From NCBI RefSeq assembly GCF_035917455.1, contig NZ_CP109078.1:3658001-3722000 (forward strand): 64,000 nucleotides of DNA. The letters are read 5' to 3'. The first letter of the stretch is position 1. Each line of letters begins with the position of its first letter. The DNA comes from Micromonospora sp. NBC_01796. GTDB lineage: Bacteria > Actinomycetota > Actinomycetes > Mycobacteriales > Micromonosporaceae. Position numbers and translations under genes: made by a program. A model generated the notes under the pieces. The model made no database searches, was not told the origin of the DNA, and saw nothing but the letters and a program-made list of their open reading frames with translations. Shown here piece by piece: positions 35,768 to 45,228 of the stretch.

Positions 35768-37509
35768 TGGCCTTCGACCTCTTCGAGTGGCTGGAGCGGT
35801 TCGACAACATCTCGTCGATCGTGGTCAGCACGATCGCCGTACTGGCGATGATCGGGGGCAGTGCCGCCTGGCAGCGCCGCCGGCCGGGCCGGACCGCGGT
35901 GACCACGGAATCGGTACGCGCACTGGTGGCCGCCCAGCGCGACGCGGTACCGGCGCACGCGTACCAGTTCCTCGACGGTTCGGTCTCCTCGCTCTCCGCG
36001 ATCTACGTACGGCAACGGGTCGCGCCGGGTGCCGGTCCGATCGGGCCGGTCCCGGCGTTCGAGGCCGACCGGCTGCTCCGTACCGACCCGCACCTGTTGC
36101 TGGTCGGACCGGCGGGCAGCGGCAAGACCACCTTCGTCGGGCACGCGGTGCGGGAACTGGCGCGCGGTTTCACCGGCACCGGGACCGGTCGAGGTCGGGC
36201 CGGGGCGCCGGAGCAGGTCGGGTTGGCGCTGTCGGCGACCGCCCTGGTCGACCGGTCGTTGCCGGAGGCGCTGGCCGAGGCGTACCGGTTCGGGCTGCCG
36301 ACCGTGTTGACGGGGCAACCACCGGGGCGGTCCGGGCGGTGGCTGGTGCTGGTCGACGGGGTGGACCGGATCACCGATCCGAACGTCCGGTCACGGGTCC
36401 TGGGGCAGTTGCGGGAGTGGGCGGCCCGGGTGGACCACCCGTACCGGCTGCTGCTCACCACCCGCCCGCTGGCGGCGGAGGAGACAACCGCGCTGCGGAC
36501 GTACTTCGCCGAGCATCGCCTGCTGCCGTTCGACCCGGCCGACCTGTCGGTGTTCGCCGAGCGCTGGTTCCGGGACCGGGTGGCCGACCCGGAGCGGGCC
36601 GATCGCGACCGGGACCGGTTCCGGGTGGAGCTGGACCGGGTCGACCTGGCCGAGCTGACCGGCAACCCGTTGCTGGTCACGCTCGCGGCGTTGAGCTGGG
36701 AGGGCCGGTCGGGGGTGTTGCCGCCGGGGCCGGCGGAGCTGCTGGACCGGTTCGTCCCGCACCTGGTCGAGAGCGGTGCCGCCGCGGTCGAGGAGACCGG
36801 CGCCGCGCTGGGCCGCCGGGGCGGTTCGGGTACGGCGGTCGCCGCCTGGCTGGACGAGCAGGTCGAGGGCCTGTGCGAGGCTGCCGCGGCGGGCTGGCTG
36901 CGCGACCGTGCCGCGGTTTCGGCGGCGGTCGGCTGGACCAACGAGTACGCCCCGGTCCCGCCCGGTGGGCTGCTGCGGGACTGGCCCGGTCGGGTCCGTG
37001 CCCTGCTCGTCGCCACCGGGTTGTACGTCCCGCGTGGCGCCGACGCCGACCCGCTGACCCGGGCGGTGGCGGAGTACCTGGCGGCGGGGCCGGTGGCCCG
37101 GTCCTGGCAGGAGCCGGAGTGGTTGGCGCTGATGGCCGACCCGTCGACCCGTGGGACGGCGGTGTACGCGCTGGCGCGGGCGGGTCGGGCGACCGAGTCG
37201 ACGCTGACCCGGTTGGCCGCCGGAACCGGTGCGCAGGTGCTCGCCTCCGGGCATCTGCTCGGCGCCGGGATCCCGATGTCGGACGGGGTACGGGACAAGG
37301 TCCTGGCCGAGTTGTTGCGGCACTGGCAGGCCGGTGAGCGCCCGTTGGCCGCCGACTGCCTGGCGGTGCTGGCCGAACTCGCCGTGGCGCCGGTGATCCG
37401 GCGGGCGGTGTTCGGGATCTCCGCCGATCCGCGTTGGCCACGTCAGGTGCGCTCGGCAGCCACCACCTTCGCTGCCGTGCCGGCCCTGCACCGCCCCGCG
37501 CCGGATTGA
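35767..37509 (+). CDS. membrane-anchored NACHT-like P-loop NTPase
   Basis: 580 residues. One membrane segment lies near the start (ISSIVVSTIAVLAMIGGSAAW, residues about 15-35), so the bulk is cytoplasmic. Walker A is GPAGSGKT (114-121, Lys120), Walker B LVLVDGVDRI (Asp197), then LLLTTRPLA as the sensor/arginine region and ELTGNPLLVTLAAL, the pattern of NACHT/STAND signalling NTPases. A helical C-terminal part follows, with repeats too weak to name. It overlaps the VWA gene by one base. STAND NTPases work as ligand-triggered assembly switches; that role here, next to a kinase and a VWA protein, is inference. It is the last gene before an intrinsic terminator. Confidence 0.82.
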   Translation: MAFDLFEWLERFDNISSIVVSTIAVLAMIGGSAAWQRRRPGRTAVTTESVRALVAAQRDAVPAHAYQFLDGSVSSLSAIYVRQRVAPGAGPIGPVPAFEADRLLRTDPHLLLVGPAGSGKTTFVGHAVRELARGFTGTGTGRGRAGAPEQVGLALSATALVDRSLPEALAEAYRFGLPTVLTGQPPGRSGRWLVLVDGVDRITDPNVRSRVLGQLREWAARVDHPYRLLLTTRPLAAEETTALRTYFAEHRLLPFDPADLSVFAERWFRDRVADPERADRDRDRFRVELDRVDLAELTGNPLLVTLAALSWEGRSGVLPPGPAELLDRFVPHLVESGAAAVEETGAALGRRGGSGTAVAAWLDEQVEGLCEAAAAGWLRDRAAVSAAVGWTNEYAPVPPGGLLRDWPGRVRALLVATGLYVPRGADADPLTRAVAEYLAAGPVARSWQEPEWLALMADPSTRGTAVYALARAGRATESTLTRLAAGTGAQVLASGHLLGAGIPMSDGVRDKVLAELLRHWQAGERPLAADCLAVLAELAVAPVIRRAVFGISADPRWPRQVRSAATTFAAVPALHRPAPD

Positions 37510-37510
37510 G

Positions 37511-37532
37511 GCGTCCTCGGGACGGCGTTTTT
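37511..37532 (+). terminator. intrinsic terminator of the glnX-pknG operon
   Basis: CGTCC (37512-37516), loop TCG, GGACG (37520-37524), then GCG and TTTTT (37528-37532). It begins 2 nt after the NTPase stop. Confidence 0.65.
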
Positions 37533-37569
37533 GCCACCGGACAGAGAGGACAAAAGCGACAATGGACCG

Positions 37570-38751
37570 ATGGCCAGTGCCGGACCTGTGCGCAAGCCGG
37601 AGGATCCGAAGCAGCCGGCGTTCCTGGAGCTGTTCTTCGACCTGGTCTACGTCTTCGCGCTCATCCAAGTCACCCACCTACTGATCGACAACCTCACCTG
37701 GTGGAGCGCCTTCGAGGCGCTCGTGCTGTTCCTCGCCCTCTGGTGGATCTGGGTGGGTACGGCGTGGCTGACCGACCAGTTCGATCCGCAGCACCCGTCC
37801 GTCCAGCTCTACGTCATCCTGGTGATGCTGGGCATCCTGCTGATGGCGATCGTGGTGCCCGACGGGCTTGCCGGGCACGGAATCTTCTTCTCCCTGGTGT
37901 ACCTCGCGATCAGTTTCGGCCGGGGAATCTTCATCGTGATCACCGCGCGGGGCACCAAACTTCCGGAGAGGGCCCTACGGGCGGCCTTCTGGGCCGCGCT
38001 GTCCGCCATCTTCTGGATCACGGGCGGGTTCACCCACGGTTGGACCCGGGGGGTGCTGTGGTTGGTCGCGTTGGGTGTGGACTACGTGTCGGCGGCGTTC
38101 CGGTGGCCGACCCCGGGGCTCGGCCGTGCGCCCGGCTGGGAACTGGCGATCGCGGAAACCCACCTTGCCGAGCGGTACCGGCAGGTGTTCATCGTCGCGC
38201 TCGGCGAGATCGTCCTGACCATGGGACTGACCTTCTCCGATGGCGACTTCGCGGGATTCACGTTCGACCGGACCACCGTCCTGGTGCTGTCGTTCGCGAG
38301 CACGGCGCTGATCTGGCGGCTCTACATCTACCGCGCCGGCGCCCAGTTGGGACCGGCCATCGCCGCCTCCCCCCATCCGCACCGCCTCAGTCAACAGGCG
38401 TCGTACCTGCACATGGTCATGGTGGCCGGGGTCATCCTGACCGCCGTCGGCTTCACGCTCATCATCGAACACCCGACCAGCCAGGCACCGCCGGCCTGGA
38501 TAGCGGGCATCACCGGGGGGCCCGCTCTGTTCCTGGCCGGACGCTCGGGTTTCGAACACCTCGTCTTCGGTCGGGTGACCCGACCGCGAGTGATCGGCAT
38601 CGTCGTCCTCGCCGGCATCTCGCCCGTCGTGGTCTTCATGCCGCCGGAGATCGCCTCCGCGGCCGCGACGCTCGTCCTTGCCGTGGTTGCCGGGCTCGAC
38701 ACCCTTCATCACCGACGTCATCCGCCCAGGGTGCCGGCGCGGGCGAACTGA
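37570..38751 (+). CDS. low temperature requirement protein A (LtrA) family membrane protein
   Basis: 393 residues with about ten membrane helices. The diagnostic LtrA start is FLELFFDLVYVFALIQVTHL near residue 17, then WWSAFEALVLFLALWWIWVG and ERYRQVFIVALGEIVLTMG. The family is named from a Listeria gene needed for growth in the cold; the biochemical activity is unknown. ATG 37570 is preceded by GGACCG; an earlier in-frame TTG at 37531 has no conserved sequence. It is separated from the pknG operon by a terminator and is probably monocistronic, ending at a convergent hairpin. Confidence 0.88.
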   Translation: MASAGPVRKPEDPKQPAFLELFFDLVYVFALIQVTHLLIDNLTWWSAFEALVLFLALWWIWVGTAWLTDQFDPQHPSVQLYVILVMLGILLMAIVVPDGLAGHGIFFSLVYLAISFGRGIFIVITARGTKLPERALRAAFWAALSAIFWITGGFTHGWTRGVLWLVALGVDYVSAAFRWPTPGLGRAPGWELAIAETHLAERYRQVFIVALGEIVLTMGLTFSDGDFAGFTFDRTTVLVLSFASTALIWRLYIYRAGAQLGPAIAASPHPHRLSQQASYLHMVMVAGVILTAVGFTLIIEHPTSQAPPAWIAGITGGPALFLAGRSGFEHLVFGRVTRPRVIGIVVLAGISPVVVFMPPEIASAAATLVLAVVAGLDTLHHRRHPPRVPARAN

Positions 38752-38757
38752 CCCTTG

Positions 38758-38794
38758 CGTACGGGGGCCGGCGCGATCCACCGGCTCCCGTACG
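38758..38794. terminator. convergent hairpin terminator
   Basis: CGTACGGG (38758-38765) pairs with CCCGTACG (38787-38794), with an inner CCGG/CCGG stem. It lies between the ltrA stop and the HNH gene stop, so it can serve both directions. Confidence 0.75.
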
Positions 38795-38800
38795 GGACGG

Positions 38801-39457
38801 TCAGAAGGCGTGGGTGACGGTGAGGGTGATGTTGGAGCAGGAGGCGGCCCGGCTGGTGAGGGCGTTCTTCTCGGCGGTGTCGACGGTGAGCCGCCAGCGG
38901 GTCTTCACCGCCACCCACTCGCCGATGTAGCGGCAGAGCTCGCGGGTCGGCACCCAACTCGCCGGGTCCTGGTCACCCTTGGACTGGTTCACGTTGTCCG
39001 TCACCGCGACCAGCGCCCGTACGTCGCCCATGTCGTTGGCGTACGACTGGCGCCGGGAGGTGGTCCAGGAGCGGGCGCCGGAGTCCCACGCCTCGGCCAG
39101 CGCCACCATGTGGTCGATGTCCAGGTCGGACGGGTTGGTCCAGTAGGCCCCGTCGTAGTACGAGAACCACCGGCCGCCGGTGAGGGAGCAGCCCGAGCCG
39201 ACCGACGGGTTGGTGGTGGCCTCGGCGATCAGGACCTCGTAACGGGTGTTGCAGCCGTCGCCGTCGGCGTCGACCCAGTGCGGGAAGAGGTCGCGGTTGT
39301 AGCCGGTCCGGATCTCGGAGGCGACCGGCAGGTTCGCGACCATCGTGCGCAGCGGCTGGGAGACGGTCGCGGCCTGGGCCGGGTTGGCGAGACCGAGGAC
39401 GGCGAGGGTGGCGGTGGCCAGCAGGGTGGTGGCCCAGCGCAGGGGGGTACGGGTCAT
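38801..39457 (-). CDS. secreted HNH endonuclease family protein (DUF1524/GmrSD-like fold)
   Basis: 218 residues. A signal peptide ends ANPAQA-ATV. The His-metal motif is DLDIDHMVALAEAW (Asp113, Asp115, His116), followed by NVNQSKGDQDPASW, the conserved Asn/Lys/Asp block of small secreted actinobacterial HNH nucleases. Cysteines at about 69, 90 and two near the C-terminus suggest a disulfide-stabilised extracellular enzyme. It probably degrades extracellular DNA non-specifically. ATG 39457 was chosen (GGAGCC upstream) over an adjacent GTG at 39460. The upstream DNA has a TATATA patch near 39500, rare here, which may belong to its promoter. Confidence 0.87.
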   Translation of the reverse strand: MTRTPLRWATTLLATATLAVLGLANPAQAATVSQPLRTMVANLPVASEIRTGYNRDLFPHWVDADGDGCNTRYEVLIAEATTNPSVGSGCSLTGGRWFSYYDGAYWTNPSDLDIDHMVALAEAWDSGARSWTTSRRQSYANDMGDVRALVAVTDNVNQSKGDQDPASWVPTRELCRYIGEWVAVKTRWRLTVDTAEKNALTSRAASCSNITLTVTHAF

Positions 39458-39590
39458 CACGGCTCCATCTGTGGGGGCAGTTGATCTGCCTGACCCCTAT
39501 ATAGACGTAGCTGGATTTCGTTTGGACCCACCCACCATGAACGATGGTTAAATTTCCACCCTGTTTCCGTCCTCGGTCCCGCCGACCCGG

Positions 39591-41426
<1,836 letters not shown>

Positions 41427-41817
41427 GGTTCTCCTCCGGGGTTCCAAGATGGAGGGCCCGCAGGTTCGACAGTCGGCGCACCCGCGGGTCACGCGGGAAG
41501 GAATCGCCGGCATCGGTGACGGCGGGTTCACCGCCCGTTCATCCGCTTCAACCGGGGCTGACGATCAGCGGTAACGCCGATGTTTCAGTAGCGAATCCGA
41601 CGATCGAGGCGGGCCCGGGCGGTGATCGCCCCACACCCCCTCCCACCAGCGCGTACGCGCGCTGAACGGGCGCTGCGACGCGTCCCGGAGGTGAGCCGTG
41701 TCGTGCCATTGTATGGGCGTTAGACCTATTTGTACCTTCTGTGCGCACGGGCGGCGGTCGGAAATCTGACTGAACATCACCCGTTGTGTTCGGTGAACAG
41801 GCATGGTTAAGCTCATC
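41427..41817. other. noncoding region upstream of treS
   Basis: Together with the hairpin at 41818-41869 this makes about 510 nt without a gene. It must hold the leftward treS promoter. The part from 41700 to 41820 is less GC-rich than average and contains a small palindrome CCATTGTATGG near 41706. No frame shows coding periodicity and no known RNA motif was recognised. Confidence 0.5.
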
Positions 41818-41869
41818 GTGCGCGCCCCAATCGCCCGCTTCCCCCGTGGCAGGCGATCGGGGCGCGCAC
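41818..41869 (-). terminator. 18-bp hairpin between the CGNR gene and treS
   Basis: GTGCGCGCCCCAATCGCC (41818-41835) pairs with GGCGATCGGGGCGCGCAC (41852-41869) with one mismatch and a 16-nt loop. It lies 67 nt past the stop codon of the leftward CGNR zinc-finger gene, where a terminator is expected. CTATTT follows on the right side. Confidence 0.7.
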
Positions 41870-41936
41870 CTATTTCCCGGCCCCCACCCCGGATCCGGGG
41901 CTCACGCGAGTGAAGCCCAACCAAGCACTTTCCGCC

Positions 41937-42482
41937 CTAGACCGACGCGTCGTCGGGGCGGCGGGGCGGGTGGTTGGCCCGGTGGCGGCGGACGGCGTCG
42001 CGGTTCGCGCAGGCGGGGGAGCAGTAGCGCTGACGGCCGTTGCGAGAGGTGTCGGCGTAGATGGTGGTGCAACCGGTGCGGGCACAGCGACCGAGCCTGC
42101 CCATGCCCCGGCCGGCGAGGTGCAGCGCGGTGCCGACCCCGACCAGGGCCCGCAGCACGGTTGCCAACGGCACCCCGTCGTCGCGGTAGTGCAGATGCCA
42201 ACCGGTGCCCTCGTGGTCGGAGAGCCGGGGGTACGCCGACGCCGCCGCCAGCAGTGCGTTGACGAGCCCGGCCCGGCGCACCTCGTCCGGCGCGTCCACG
42301 ATCGCGCACCACCGGTCGAGCAACTCCGACGCCGCCGCGAGGTCCCGGTCGTCGACCGCCATGTCGATCACCAGGCCGGCGGCGCGGCAGCGCCGTACCA
42401 GGTCGACGGTTGACGTCGGGCGGTTGTTGGCCAGGTCGACGGCGAGGCGTACCGCGTCCTGCCCGTAAGGGTTGAGATGCAC
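41937..42482 (-). CDS. CGNR-type zinc-finger / ABATE domain protein
   Basis: 181 residues. The N-terminal ABATE-like region (AVRLAVDLANNRPTS) is followed by a C-terminal zinc finger CARTGCTTIYADTSRNGRQR then YCSPACANRDAVRRHRA. This is the CGNR finger, with CANR in place of CGNR. Proteins of this family are thought to be stress-linked transcription regulators. The start is GTG 42482; no clear SD is visible, so translation may be leaderless. The gene is followed by a hairpin at 41818. No target is apparent. Confidence 0.85.
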   Translation of the reverse strand: MHLNPYGQDAVRLAVDLANNRPTSTVDLVRRCRAAGLVIDMAVDDRDLAAASELLDRWCAIVDAPDEVRRAGLVNALLAAASAYPRLSDHEGTGWHLHYRDDGVPLATVLRALVGVGTALHLAGRGMGRLGRCARTGCTTIYADTSRNGRQRYCSPACANRDAVRRHRANHPPRRPDDASV

Positions 42483-42819
42483 AATGGCATTACATCAGGC
42501 TCGGGTACGTGAACACCGAAGACGATCACCGCTGGCGTACCCGTTCCCGTCACCGTACGAGCGAGGGTGTGGTCACGTACCAGTCCTGCCATTGCGGGCT
42601 ATGGCGACTACTCAACGTAATCGTGTCGGAGTGGCCCTATCCGGCCGGATCGGACCCGGCGGTGTTCGAGTTATCCGTTCCCGGTCCGGCGTGTCGATCG
42701 GCGGTGGTCGGGTAGACCGGCCTCGTGTGGCTAACCGAACGGTCGAACTGTCCCGCGCCCTCCGGACCACGGGCGGCGCCCACTCCCGCCGAGCCCGGTA
42801 CGGCCAGGGTCGGCTCCCG

Positions 42820-43209
42820 ATGACCGGGCCGGCGCCGCGACGGTTCGGCTTCGCGTTCGCGCAGTCCTTCCGGGTGCCGCTGTCGCTCGTCGGTATCCGC
42901 CCGGACACCGCCTGGGTCACCGTCGACGACACACTGGTCGTCCGGTACGGCCCATGGCGGCTGCGTACTCCCCGGTCGAACATCGTCGGGGCCGAGCGTG
43001 CCGGTCCGTACAAGTGGTGGCGGATCCTGGGTCCGCACGTGTCGATGGTCGACCGGGGTCTGAGCTTCGGCACCACGACCGCCGCGGGTGTCTGCATCCG
43101 GTTCCGCGAACCGGTCCCCGGCATGGCCCCCGGCCGCTGGCTGCGGCACCCCGGCCTCACCGTCACGGTCGACGACCCGGACGGCCTCGTCGCGGCCCTG
43201 AACACCTGA
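42820..43209 (+). CDS. conserved protein of unknown function
   Basis: 129 residues, probably cytoplasmic, with no membrane segment or cysteine motif. It has a beta-rich core (VTVDDTLVVRYGPWRLRTPR, SNIVGAERAGPYKWWRILGP, GLSFGTTTAAGVCIRFREPV) resembling small PH-like actinobacterial proteins of unknown role. ATG 42820 was chosen because the family core begins soon after; GTG 42727 in the same frame would add about 30 Arg-rich residues. It precedes an oxidoreductase by 65 nt. Confidence 0.65.
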   Translation: MTGPAPRRFGFAFAQSFRVPLSLVGIRPDTAWVTVDDTLVVRYGPWRLRTPRSNIVGAERAGPYKWWRILGPHVSMVDRGLSFGTTTAAGVCIRFREPVPGMAPGRWLRHPGLTVTVDDPDGLVAALNT

Positions 43210-43274
43210 CGCTGTGAGGGCAGTCACCGGTCGGCGGTGGGGAAACGGCTGATCGCTCTCCATAGTCTCGACCT

Positions 43275-44294
43275 ATGAAGGCGATCATCTACACGCAAAC
43301 CGGTGCGCCGGACGTGCTGCACCCGACCGAGCGGTCCGTCCCCGACCCCGCTCCCGGTGAGGTACGGGTCCGGGTCAAGGTGTCGGGGGTCAACCCGACC
43401 GACTGGAAGGCCCGGCGCGGCGGCCCGGGACGCCCGCTGGAGTACCCGGAGATCGTCCCCAACCAGGACGGGGCCGGCATCATCGACGCGGTCGGCGAGG
43501 GAGTCTCGCCCGACCGGGTGGGTGAGCGGGTGTGGGTGTGGGAGGCGTCCTGGCGGCGGGCCGACGGCACCGCCCAGGAGTACGTCACGCTGCCCGAGCG
43601 CCAGGCGGTCGCCCTGCCCGACGACGCCTCCTTCGACCTCGGGGCCAGCCTCGGCATCCCGGCGTTGACCGCGCACCGCTGCCTCACCGTCGGCGACAAC
43701 GGCCCGCAGCGGCTGGCTCCCGGTACGCTCGCCGGCCGGGTCGTGCTCGTCGCCGGTGGTGCCGGGGCGGTCGGCAACGCGGCGATCCAACTCGCCAAGT
43801 GGGCGGGCGCGACCGTGATCACCACGGTCAGCGGACCGGAGAAGGCCAAGCTGGCCGGGGCGGCCGGCGCCGACCTTGTGATCAACTACCGTACGGGCGC
43901 TCCCGCCGAGGAGATCCGCGAGTTCGCACCCGACGGGGTCGACATCGTGGTGGAGGTCGCCCCGAGCGCCAACGCCGCCCTCAACCACGACGTCACCGTC
44001 TTCGCCGGCACGATCGCGGTCTACGCCACCGACGAACCGGCGGACGTACGGCTACCGGCACTCCGGCTGATGCTCAAGAACATCGGCTACCGGTTCGTGC
44101 TGGTCTACACGGTGCCCGAGGCGGCGAAGCGAAACGCCGTCGAGGACGTCGCCGCCGCCGTCGCGGCCGGGGCGTTGCAGGTCGGCGAGGCGGCGGGTCT
44201 ACCGCTGCACCGCTTTTCGCTCGACCGTACGGCGGACGCCCACGCCGCGGTCGAGTCCGGCGCGGTCGGCAAGGTCCTCATCGACGTCGCCTGA
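43275..44294 (+). CDS. NADPH:quinone reductase-like MDR enzyme
   Basis: 339 residues, zinc-free medium-chain dehydrogenase/reductase. It starts MKAIIYTQTGAPDVLHPTER; KVSGVNPTDWKARRGG is the catalytic-domain motif, and VVLVAGGAGAVGNAAIQLAK followed by VITTVSGPEK is the NADPH Rossmann site. AGADLVINYRTG and DIVVEVAPSANAALN are typical of zeta-crystallin/QorA enzymes that reduce quinones or enones. It is similar in architecture to the gene at 25296 but longer. It is monocistronic and converges on the TetR gene across a repeat-containing terminator region. Confidence 0.88.
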   Translation: MKAIIYTQTGAPDVLHPTERSVPDPAPGEVRVRVKVSGVNPTDWKARRGGPGRPLEYPEIVPNQDGAGIIDAVGEGVSPDRVGERVWVWEASWRRADGTAQEYVTLPERQAVALPDDASFDLGASLGIPALTAHRCLTVGDNGPQRLAPGTLAGRVVLVAGGAGAVGNAAIQLAKWAGATVITTVSGPEKAKLAGAAGADLVINYRTGAPAEEIREFAPDGVDIVVEVAPSANAALNHDVTVFAGTIAVYATDEPADVRLPALRLMLKNIGYRFVLVYTVPEAAKRNAVEDVAAAVAAGALQVGEAAGLPLHRFSLDRTADAHAAVESGAVGKVLIDVA

Positions 44295-44302
44295 GTCCGG
44301 CA

Positions 44303-44403
44303 AGGCCCTGATCGGCCCCTGCCTGCGGTGGCGGGCGAGTCGACCCTGCCTACCGGCGGCGGGCGAGTCGACGCTGCCTAGCGGCGGCGGGCGATCAGGG
44401 CCT
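44303..44403. repeat. 28-bp tandem repeats within a convergent terminator-like inverted repeat
   Basis: Outer arms AGGCCCTGATCG (44303-44314) and CGATCAGGGCCT (44392-44403) are exact reverse complements. Between them lie three head-to-tail units: 44321-44347, 44348-44375 and partial 44376-44394, each centred on GGCGGGCGAGTCGAC. The third unit holds the stop codon and last Arg codons of the TetR gene, so the others are copies of that gene's 3' end. Slippage or unequal crossing-over would produce this. Confidence 0.7.
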
Positions 44404-45121
44404 CGATGCCGTCGAGGAGCAGGTCGAGCCCGAAGGTGAAGTCGGCGTCGTCGACCCACTCCTCGTTGACGCCGAAGGCGTTCGCCCGTACGGCGGCGGT
44501 CAGGTCCGGGTACTCCGCCGGATCGAGGACCTGGCCGAGGATGTCGCCGTAGTCGGCCAACCCACCGATGGATCCGTCCCCGGCAGCGGCCTCGGCCGCG
44601 CTGATCATGCCGTAGGTGAGGTTCGCCTGGCTGGAGGCGTACCCGGTGAGGGCCGTCGCGATGTTGATCCGCTCGGCGAAGCTGAGTCCGGTGCCGTCGA
44701 GCGCGGCGAGTGCGCGGTCGAGCCAGCGCAGCATCCGGGGCCCGGCGGGCGGGGTGCGGTTGGTGACCCCCAGCAGCCAGGGCCGTTCGAGCAGCATGTC
44801 GCGGTTGGCCCGGGTCCAGGCGGTGAGGTACCCGCGCCACGGCCGCCCGTCCACCGGGGGCGGCTCGGGAATGGCCGCGTCGACCATCACGGTCAGCAGC
44901 TCGTCCTTGCTGCCGACGTACCGGTAGAGGGACATCGTCGCCATTCCGACTCGGTTGGCGACGCTGCTCATCCGTACCCCCTCCAGCCCTTCGCTGTCGG
45001 CGATCCCGATCGCGGCTTCGACGATCCGGCCCAGGTCAAGGCTCGGTCGGGGCCCGTGCCGGGATGTGGTCTCGCGACCCCACATCCGCGCCACCACCGG
45101 TGGAAGCGCCCGTTGCGCCAC
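44378..45121 (-). CDS. TetR/AcrR family transcriptional regulator (TetR_C-type)
   Basis: 247 residues. The N-terminal helix-turn-helix is LGRIVEAAIGIADSEGLEGV, RMSSVANRVGMATMSLYRYV, then GSKDELLTVMVDAAI. The C-terminal domain (WRGYLTAWTRANRDMLLERP, ... FTFGLDLLLDGIEALIARRR) matches the TetR_C group that includes tetracycline repressors. The start is GTG 45121 with GGAGAGGG upstream. It diverges from a DUF418 membrane protein gene with two palindromes between them, so it probably represses itself and that gene until a small ligand binds. The last codons and stop are part of a tandem repeat. Confidence 0.9.
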   Translation of the reverse strand: MAQRALPPVVARMWGRETTSRHGPRPSLDLGRIVEAAIGIADSEGLEGVRMSSVANRVGMATMSLYRYVGSKDELLTVMVDAAIPEPPPVDGRPWRGYLTAWTRANRDMLLERPWLLGVTNRTPPAGPRMLRWLDRALAALDGTGLSFAERINIATALTGYASSQANLTYGMISAAEAAAGDGSIGGLADYGDILGQVLDPAEYPDLTAAVRANAFGVNEEWVDDADFTFGLDLLLDGIEALIARRR

Positions 45122-45181
45122 TGTCGCGCCCTCTCCTCGTCCCTGCGTGGGTCTTGCCCATACCCTAGATCCCCGTACTCT

Positions 45182-45206
45182 GTACGACGTACGGTGTATC
45201 GCATAC
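45182..45206. promoter_or_regulatory. candidate TetR operator palindromes
   Basis: GTACGACGTAC (45182-45192) and GTATCGCATAC (45196-45206) are two adjacent odd-length palindromes in the 107-nt divergent region of the tetR and DUF418 genes. They lie about 25 nt before the DUF418 start, where a bound repressor would block RNA polymerase. Confidence 0.5.
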
Positions 45207-45228
45207 GCAGATTACGGGGAGGGTCAGC

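Noticed and set aside
27600-37509. The GlnH-like gene as part of an amino-acid ABC importer
   Set aside because: No permease or importer ATPase is adjacent; GlnX has four helices and sensor loops, not an ABC permease fold.
41818-41869. The 18-bp hairpin upstream of treS as a riboswitch or small RNA
   Set aside because: It is a simple stem without conserved loops and its position after the CGNR gene is better explained as a terminator.
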